A stretch of 64,000 bases of DNA from CAVXWV01 sp963695415 (GTDB lineage: Bacteria; Chloroflexota; Anaerolineae; Anaerolineales; UBA4823): NCBI GenBank assembly GCA_963695415.1, contig CAVOGL010000023.1, positions 62,001 to 126,000 of the forward strand, read 5' to 3'. The notes under the pieces are model-generated. The model saw only the letters and a list, made by a program, of their open reading frames with translations. It was not told the origin of the DNA and did not search any database. The first letter of the stretch is position 1. Each line of letters starts with the position of its first letter. Shown piece by piece: positions 58,154 to 64,000 of the stretch. Position numbers and translations under genes: made by a program.

Positions 58154-58517
58154 GGGTACTCTTATAATTTAAAAATCGGCAGTTGAATTAATCACAGATA
58201 TTCCCTTTTCCAGCGGTAGTTAACCTTAATGGGATGATATCATGCTGCGAAAATTCAAGCAGGGGTACACCAGCTTCTGTCCGACGGGTGAGGGTTTGGT
58301 CGTTGGCGAACGTGTATTCTTTGCGCCAATTACTGAACCAGGGAATAGGTTCGGAAAAATTTCTTGTGTAACGCCGATACCTTGTGACAAAAAGCCATTT
58401 GCTTAAATGTTTACTGCAAGCAATTAAGCAAGGAAGGCAACCTTGATACCACTTTACTGAGTTGAGGTGAAGGTGTATATCCTGGACCAGATGTCGGTGA
58501 ATTCTACCCGGAAGTGA
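58154..58517. other. Gene-free stretch
   Basis: 364 bases between a remnant and the ABC permease. A 54-codon plus-strand ORF (58242-58406) has no homology-like pattern and is not counted. The AT-rich start upstream of the remnant may hold a promoter. No hairpin seen. Confidence 0.45.
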
Positions 58518-59315
58518 TTACAACTCCTGGCGATCAAAGACGAAGAACGTAACGACCAGGAAAACCAGGCTGGCAACCAGGGAAGAGATCACAGGTAAGA
58601 ATGTGGAGGGCTGCCCGCCGGTCATCAGGGTGGCTGCAATGGAGAGTTCGTTACTACCGTTGAGCGGTACCATCAGCACCCAGGGGATTAAGTCTGCTGT
58701 CGCGGGGATAAGACCTGGAATCCATTGCTGCGCAAAAGCAAAAGCCAAAGGAATGCCGATCACCGGACCACGGTGGTTGAAAATTGCTCCCAGCATCAGG
58801 GTAAGAGTAATAAAGAAAAATGCGTAGACAAAAACTACGATAAGACCGCTAAAAAATCCTGCCAGTGGCAGAACCCGGTCACCCAGGGTTGCCAGGATTA
58901 GATAACAAACCAGCCCGGGTACAAGGACCATAGTAGCTGCAATCCCTATTGTATTGCCGACCAGCTTGGAAAATATGAAGGCAATGCGGGAGACAGGTTT
59001 GGACAGCACCCATGCGGCAGTCCCGGTTTGTTTCTCGCCAACCAGCGCCTCCTGCATTATGATGCAAACTCCTACGGGAGCTCCAATCCCCAGGAAGATG
59101 GTAAACATCATGATTACATCGAAAATGTTCGGTACATCTTCAGAGACCAGGAGGATGAGCAATATCCCATTAGCCACCAGCGTCCAGATCAGGGTCTGGA
59201 TCCACCAGGTACGTGTTCCAAACCAATGGTGAAATTCAGCGCCAAGGACATTATTCAGTCCCCGGCTCCAGCCACTCCCGGTTTCCAGAACCATGCTGCT
59301 ATTACCGGTTGTCAT
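58518..59315 (-). CDS. ABC transporter permease, ABC-2 type
   Basis: 265 residues. About six helices: TLIWTLVANGILLILLV, MMFTIFLGIGAPVGVCIIMQ, LVGNTIGIAATMVLVPGLVC, FFSGLIVVFVYAFFFITLTL and a final VISSLVASLVFLVVTFFVF. QEALVGEKQTGTAAWVLSKP is typical of ABC-2 permeases. ATG at 59315 (GAAGGAGG upstream) overlaps the ATPase gene by 14 bases. The pair should export a lipid, drug or peptide. Confidence 0.87.
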   Translation of the reverse strand: MTTGNSSMVLETGSGWSRGLNNVLGAEFHHWFGTRTWWIQTLIWTLVANGILLILLVSEDVPNIFDVIMMFTIFLGIGAPVGVCIIMQEALVGEKQTGTAAWVLSKPVSRIAFIFSKLVGNTIGIAATMVLVPGLVCYLILATLGDRVLPLAGFFSGLIVVFVYAFFFITLTLMLGAIFNHRGPVIGIPLAFAFAQQWIPGLIPATADLIPWVLMVPLNGSNELSIAATLMTGGQPSTFLPVISSLVASLVFLVVTFFVFDRQEL

Positions 59316-60269
59316 CGTTTCCTCCTTCAACAATCTTTAAGAAAACGTCCTCCAGGGCATATTCCCTGGGACGGAATTCTTTCACGATAAGGGAATCCTG
59401 ATCTAGGATCAGGCGTAAGAGCTGTTCTTCAGCCGCTGTCTCATCGCTGACACCAACCGTCCAGATGGTGGCGTCATTGTGGGTCCTGGTCTGGATACCG
59501 GTCACCCAGGGCATCCCCTGAACTCGCTGGAAGGCGTTCTCAGCATCTCCCTTGATGGTAATAGAATAGGCGCTCCCTTCCCCACCTGACAGCAATTCTT
59601 CGATCGGTCCATAAGCGACCAGCTCGCCACGGTTCAGGATAGCCACCGTGTCGCTGACACGCTGGACATCGTCCAGGATGTGGGTGCAGTAGAAGATCGT
59701 GGTGTGCTTGCGCAGGCGCTCCATTACCTCCAGTACATCATGGCGTCCCATGGGGTCCAGGGATGCGGCGGGTTCATCCAGGATCAAAAGGTCTGGATAA
59801 TTCACCTGTGCCTGACCTATACCCAACCGCTGACGCTCACCGCCGGAGAATCCTCTAATTGGACGGTCGGCTTTTTCCTCCAAGCCCACCAGGTTCAAAG
59901 TCTCATGCACGCGGTTTTCGATCTCAGTTTTGGGTCCTTTGAAAAAGAAGCGGGCTGTGTAGCGCAGAATTCTCTCGCGCTCATGTGTTCATAATAACGA
60001 GGTTCCTGGGGCAGGTAGCCGATCCGAGAGCGTATGGCAACCGAATCGTGGATGGTGTCCAGATCGAAAACGCTGGCAGAACCACCGGTCGGACGGATCA
60101 AACCCAGCAACAGTTTGATCGTGGTTGTTTTACCTGCACCATTCGGTCCCAGGAAAGCGAAAATCGAATTCTGTTGAACCCGCATGTTCAATGCCTTGAG
60201 TGCCTGGGTATGTTTATAAGTTTTTGTAAGGTTTTGGGTTTCAATAACCGCTGGAATGACAGGTTTCAT
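59302..60269 (-). CDS. ABC transporter ATP-binding protein, frameshifted
   Basis: Two frames meet near 59930-59970 to give about 322 residues. Walker A is FLGPNGAGKTTTIKLLLGL, Q-loop IGYLPQEPRYYEH, signature GFSGGERQRLGIGQA, Walker B DLLILDEPAAS and H-loop YCTHILDDVQRVS. The C-terminal ~100 residues are a DrrA/NatA-like extension. ATG at 60269 follows AGGAGG, and the end overlaps the permease start. Confidence 0.9.
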
Positions 60270-60494
60270 CAATGCCTCCTGGATATTGACTGGATGCGCA
60301 GATTTGAGTATATCAATTATTAAAACTGGAGTCATCTACTAAATGGCATATCATGAGTATGATATTTATCAACCTTACCGGGATTCACAATCATGGTTAA
60401 TGAAAGGTCAAGGTAAAATTGGATTGAGTGATAGCCATTCGCTCGTGAATCACGTTTAAAAAAATGCAGATCATCTAAAAACAGGAGAAATGAA

Positions 60495-61748
60495 ATGACC
60501 ACAAAAACCGACTCTTCAGTTGACCTTGACCGCCGCATGCAGTGGTGGCGCGAGGCGCGTTTCGGCATGTTTATCCACTGGGGATTGTATTCGCAGACAG
60601 GTAGACATGAATGGGTAATGAACCGAGAACGTATCCCGGTGAACGAATACGAAAAACTTGCTGCCACCTGGAAGCCAAAAGAACGCCCGGCGCGCGAGTG
60701 GGCAGCGCTGGCAAAGCAATCCGGTATGAAATACATGGTGATGACCACCAAGCATCATGAAGGTTTCTGCCTGTGGGATACCCAGCAAACCAGTTATAAC
60801 GCTGTGCAGCACGGTCCAGGGCGCGACCTGGTAGCCGAGTATGTTGATGCCTGTCGTGAATTCGGTTTGCGGGTGGGTTTCTATTATTCACTGATGGACT
60901 GGCATCACCCGGATGGCGCACTTTGTGCGAAAGATGAAGCTGCGCGCAGGCGCTTCCTGGATTTCACCCAGGGATGTGTGCGTGAGTTGATGACCAATTA
61001 CGGCAAGATCGACATCCTCTGGTACGATGTTTCCTGGCCCTTGAGCTCGCCGGAATTATGGGAGAGCGAGAAGATGACCTCGATAGCACGCCAACTGCAG
61101 CCAGGCATCATCGTCAACAACCGCGCCCAGCTCCCTGAGGATTTTGGCACCCCGGAGGAGCACGTCACCGCGGCTGAATCCGGAAGGGATTGGGAAGCAT
61201 GCATGACGTTCAACGGTTCCTGGGGCTATATGCCTTATGCGCCGGATGAGGAGTGGCGCTCTTCACGAGAAGTGCTGGAAATGCTGCGAACAGCTGCTGG
61301 AGGTCAGGGTAACCTGCTGCTGAATATCGGACCGGAGCCGGATGGTTCCGTGCCCCCTCTGGCATACGAGCGTTTGGCTCCTGTCGGCAAATGGCTGGAG
61401 CAAAACAGTGAGGCAGTCTACGGTGGCGTAGATAGGGCTGATGATCGGACGGATTGGATGCCTTTGGGAAGCTGGACCTTTAAAGGGAAGACTGCATATT
61501 TCTGGTGCACACGCTGGCCTGCCGGGAAACTCACCATCGGCGGATTGCGGTGTAAGGTGCAATCTGCATCCTTCCTGGTATCAGGTGAGAAGATCGAATT
61601 TGAGCAAACTGGTGACCGCCTGGTTTTTAAAGGTTTGCCTGTGGATGACCCTGACCCAATTACCGGGGTAACGGTGATTAAGCTGGAGTGTGATTCCGCT
61701 CCAAGCCAAAAACTAGGCGCAGGATGTGTGCTTTTGGAAGAAATTTGA
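60495..61748 (+). CDS. GH29 alpha-L-fucosidase
   Basis: 417 residues, intact. FGMFIHWGLYSQTGRHEWVM at the N-terminus, YMVMTTKHHEGFCLWDTQ, FYYSLMDWHHPD and the nucleophile in IDILWYDVSWP (Asp) mark GH29. GNLLLNIGPEPDGSVPP closes the barrel. No signal peptide. It removes alpha-L-fucose from glycans. Stop overlaps the TTG start of the next gene, so translation is coupled. Confidence 0.92.
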   Translation: MTTKTDSSVDLDRRMQWWREARFGMFIHWGLYSQTGRHEWVMNRERIPVNEYEKLAATWKPKERPAREWAALAKQSGMKYMVMTTKHHEGFCLWDTQQTSYNAVQHGPGRDLVAEYVDACREFGLRVGFYYSLMDWHHPDGALCAKDEAARRRFLDFTQGCVRELMTNYGKIDILWYDVSWPLSSPELWESEKMTSIARQLQPGIIVNNRAQLPEDFGTPEEHVTAAESGRDWEACMTFNGSWGYMPYAPDEEWRSSREVLEMLRTAAGGQGNLLLNIGPEPDGSVPPLAYERLAPVGKWLEQNSEAVYGGVDRADDRTDWMPLGSWTFKGKTAYFWCTRWPAGKLTIGGLRCKVQSASFLVSGEKIEFEQTGDRLVFKGLPVDDPDPITGVTVIKLECDSAPSQKLGAGCVLLEEI

Positions 61749-62827
61749 AGTTTGAAATTTTAGATCTCTTGCCTTTCGAGATCTGCCATCACGCAGAACC
61801 AGGGTTGCGAATCACCAGCAATAACCGTTCGGTTACGGTGAAGGGGGAAGACTGGGTTGAGACCCTGGTTCTGCCCGGTAAAGGCTGGGAAAATTTTGTT
61901 GGATGGAACCGGCTGGCGCGCCGCGCCATGCGGCTGGACAAGTGCAATGTAGTCCCGGTAAATGTCTCTTGTGGCAAGGGCGGGCTGGTTATCCTCCGCC
62001 AGGGGAAGGCTTACCATTACGGGCTGGAGAACAAGCACTTAACACAAACCCTCATCCTGCGTAACTGCCGCAATGTGCTGCACCAATCGATTGCCGTGGT
62101 GGATGCACACAACCTGTATTTCGGAGAGTATGGGGCAAATCCGGAGCGCAGGTCAGTCCCGGTGTACCGCAGCCAGGATGGCGGTATGAGCTGGGAGGAG
62201 ATCTACACATTCCCGGCAGGCAAGATCAAACACATCCATGGCTGTTATTGGGACCCGGTGGAAGAAAAGATCTGGGTCTTCACAGGAGACTTTGACGGGG
62301 AGTGTTACCTGCTGTGCGCTGACCGCGATTTCCAGGATGTGGAGTGGGTGGGGGATGGCGGTCAGACATACCGCACCTGCAACGCTTTTTTTGAACCTGA
62401 GAGCATACACTGGGTGATGGACTCGCAGCTCGAGACCAGCTACCACGTGGTGTTGGACCGGAAAACGCGTAAAGTGGAAAAGCAGACATCGACAGGGGCT
62501 TTCCCTGGACCGGTCTGGTATATCAAACGCCTGGCAGATGGATACTACCTGGCTGCCACAGCCCAGGAGATCGGACCTGGCGTGAAGGACCGCTATGCGC
62601 ACCTGATGGTCTCACGGGACCTGGTGCATTGGGAAGACGTACAGGTATTTACGGGCAACCCAAATGGGTCGATGCGCTTCGAACACGATGGCTTGCCGAA
62701 GCGGTTCTTTAAATTCGGCGTGATTGGTTTCCCGGATGGTGAGCAAACCTCGCAGGGTTTTTACATGTTCTTTGAAGCGTTAAAAGGCGTAGATGGCAAG
62801 ACGGCATTGTGCAGGATCGCGGCGTGA
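61745..62827 (+). CDS. BNR-repeat (sialidase-fold) protein
   Basis: About 360 residues. SQDGGMSWEEI is a clear Asp-box (S-x-D-x-G-x-x-W) of a beta propeller; RSVPVYRSQDGG, IWVFTGDFDGECYL and HLMVSRDLVHWEDVQVF are further blades. Known catalytic residues of sialidases are not obvious, so it may be a different propeller enzyme or binding protein. TTG at 61745 overlaps the fucosidase stop; TGATG overlap to the next gene. Confidence 0.68.
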   Translation: MKFEILDLLPFEICHHAEPGLRITSNNRSVTVKGEDWVETLVLPGKGWENFVGWNRLARRAMRLDKCNVVPVNVSCGKGGLVILRQGKAYHYGLENKHLTQTLILRNCRNVLHQSIAVVDAHNLYFGEYGANPERRSVPVYRSQDGGMSWEEIYTFPAGKIKHIHGCYWDPVEEKIWVFTGDFDGECYLLCADRDFQDVEWVGDGGQTYRTCNAFFEPESIHWVMDSQLETSYHVVLDRKTRKVEKQTSTGAFPGPVWYIKRLADGYYLAATAQEIGPGVKDRYAHLMVSRDLVHWEDVQVFTGNPNGSMRFEHDGLPKRFFKFGVIGFPDGEQTSQGFYMFFEALKGVDGKTALCRIAA

Positions 62828-63438
62828 TGGTCGAACAATTCCGCGCGGATAAACTCGCTGAATGGTGGGCGTCCATTCAAAACAGGTGGAATGAAGCCTA
62901 CGGGCACCCCTGGGCGCCGTTGATGAACCTGGCTGGGTGCGAAGAAAAATTAGACATGCCCCATGAAAGCCTGCCTGAAGCAGGTTTTTTGGAATGGGAT
63001 CCTGGCAGCCTTCCGGACGATGCAAGCTTTAAAGCAACCACCATGGATGTTCTGCTGGCGCTGCGTAAAAACCTTGCGGAACGCCAAAATGAACAGATTA
63101 CCCTGGCATGGGCTGAGAAGCTGATGCGCTATTGTGAGATTTACAACACATCTCTCAAAAAAAGAGCCATTCAAAAATGGGGATCATTGCAGGAAACTCG
63201 CAGTGGAATGCTGCACCTGGCGAGTTTCTTGCTGGATGTTTACTTTGACAGTCGGGATATTCGCTTTCTCAACACCACGCTCAAATTAATGGATAAAGCC
63301 TGGATATTTACTGCGAGTGATACCACCAGGAACCTGGGGAAATCGGGAAGCCCATACACATGGGCGTTGTTCCAGTTCCGCCTGAGCCTGATGTGTGCTT
63401 GTGCCCTCGAAGCGTTGAACACCGAGATGGGGCGATGA
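62827..63438 (+). CDS. Conserved-looking hypothetical protein, 203 aa
   Basis: ATG at 62827 overlaps the previous stop (TGATG). Soluble and helical, with W-rich N-terminus (LAEWWASIQNRWNEAYGHPW) and alanine/leucine-rich end. No domain recognised. Its strict coupling to the BNR gene and the formyltransferase (ATGA) indicates a shared pathway. Confidence 0.7.
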   Translation: MVEQFRADKLAEWWASIQNRWNEAYGHPWAPLMNLAGCEEKLDMPHESLPEAGFLEWDPGSLPDDASFKATTMDVLLALRKNLAERQNEQITLAWAEKLMRYCEIYNTSLKKRAIQKWGSLQETRSGMLHLASFLLDVYFDSRDIRFLNTTLKLMDKAWIFTASDTTRNLGKSGSPYTWALFQFRLSLMCACALEALNTEMGR

Positions 63439-64000
63439 GCAGGGTGCCCGTTGCCGGACGGGTGGTGGTTTTCTCTCCCAGCCGTTACTCGCTGTATACA
63501 GTGGCTGTGATAGAGATGCTGTTGCACCGGGGGATCGAAGTGCCTGCGGTAGTTGTGCGCCGTCTGGTCAACCCCAAAAGGTTTGCCTCAGAGTTCCGTC
63601 GTGATGGCGCGCGGCTGCTGCGAAAGATCGCACGAAAACTGCTCCTGCGCGAGCGAGGATATGGGGGGAGGGATTTTGGAGACTTCTGCCTGATCTGCTG
63701 CAGAGCGAAGGGATCCGCTCGAGGAAGGTTGATGAACTGCGGAAAGGCGAACTGCAAATCCTTTACGTCAGCGACCTGAACGACGATCCTGTGGTGGAAC
63801 TGCTCGAAAAAACCGAACCGGACCTGGTCGTATTCACCGGAGGCGGCATCATCCGGCAGCCAGTGCTGGAACGCGCGGGGGCAGGTGTGGTCAACTGCCA
63901 TGCTGGGATACTGCCTGCTTACCGCGGCATGGATGTAATTGAGTGGGCGATCCTGGAAAACAGGCTGGACCAGGTGGGGATCAGCGTTCATTTCATGGCT
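63435..64000 (+). CDS. Formyltransferase-family protein (partial, frameshifted)
   Basis: ATG at 63435 overlaps the preceding stop (ATGA). The start (VVVFSPSRYSLYTVAVIEML) is a Rossmann strand/helix. After a shift near 63690 the frame reads QILYVSDLNDDPVVELLEKT, PDLVVFTGGGII and VVNCHAGILPAYRGMD, the formyl transferase N-terminal motif with catalytic His/Asn region. Such enzymes formylate amino sugars or tRNA; here the sugar pathway fits better. The gene leaves the window. Confidence 0.8.

Overview
The window looks like chromosomal DNA of an environmental bacterium, most likely a Chloroflexota member of the Anaerolineae type. This rests on the mix of very large MalT-like and cyclase-STAND regulators, DUF5667 and META-domain proteins, many sulfatases and glycosidases, and conserved Anaerolineae-style hypothetical proteins. 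I see no rRNA, tRNA, phage genes or CRISPR array, so the assignment is an inference. About twenty otherwise well conserved genes are broken by one to three single-base frameshifts, often in short homopolymers, while their neighbours are intact. That pattern fits indel errors in the assembly better than real decay. Such genes are listed as one CDS with the frameshift positions noted. Four loci look genuinely decayed or rearranged and are called pseudogenes.

Layout. 1-3.3 kb: small proteins, an M23 peptidase, an SDR and an AAC(3)-like acetyltransferase. 3.4-9.1 kb: a redox locus with two multihaem c-type cytochromes of 18 CxxCH motifs each, a two-cluster ferredoxin, an FAD/NAD oxidoreductase and a histidine-rich membrane protein. 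It is followed by a CPA1 Na+/H+ antiporter with a UspA protein. 11.5-14 kb: a ComEC-like protein whose C-terminal metallo-beta-lactamase domain has lost its metal ligands. 14.3-26.4 kb, all minus strand: META lipoproteins, an MscS channel, a DUF1254 protein, two arylsulfatases, a chimeric sulfatase remnant and a 2H-phosphoesterase/HAD-phosphatase fusion. 26.5-32.5 kb: a 916-residue LuxR/MalT-type activator, a collapsed second copy of the ComEC gene, a TumA/TumE-like toxin-antitoxin pair and a type B carboxylesterase.

32.6-46.3 kb: an aldo/keto reductase, an NTF2-like protein, an enolase-superfamily enzyme, a CxxCxxxCC protein, a membrane protein, an adenylate cyclase/STAND/TPR regulator, a dienelactone hydrolase, a GH5 glycosidase, a UROD-like gene cut by a perfect 42-bp palindrome, and an amidase with a duplicated domain. 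46.3-60.3 kb, minus strand: a PIN protein, a Ca2+/Na+ exchanger, a GH42-like glycosidase, a sulfatase, a PRC-barrel protein, FAD and dienelactone hydrolase enzymes, ion and organic-anion transporters, and a two-gene ABC exporter. 60.5-64 kb: a tightly overlapping plus-strand operon of GH29 fucosidase, BNR propeller protein, a hypothetical protein and a formyltransferase.

Functionally the window combines a candidate membrane electron-transfer module with scavenging of sulfated and fucosylated polysaccharides. Several sequences (palindromes, collapsed or chimeric gene copies) record local recombination.
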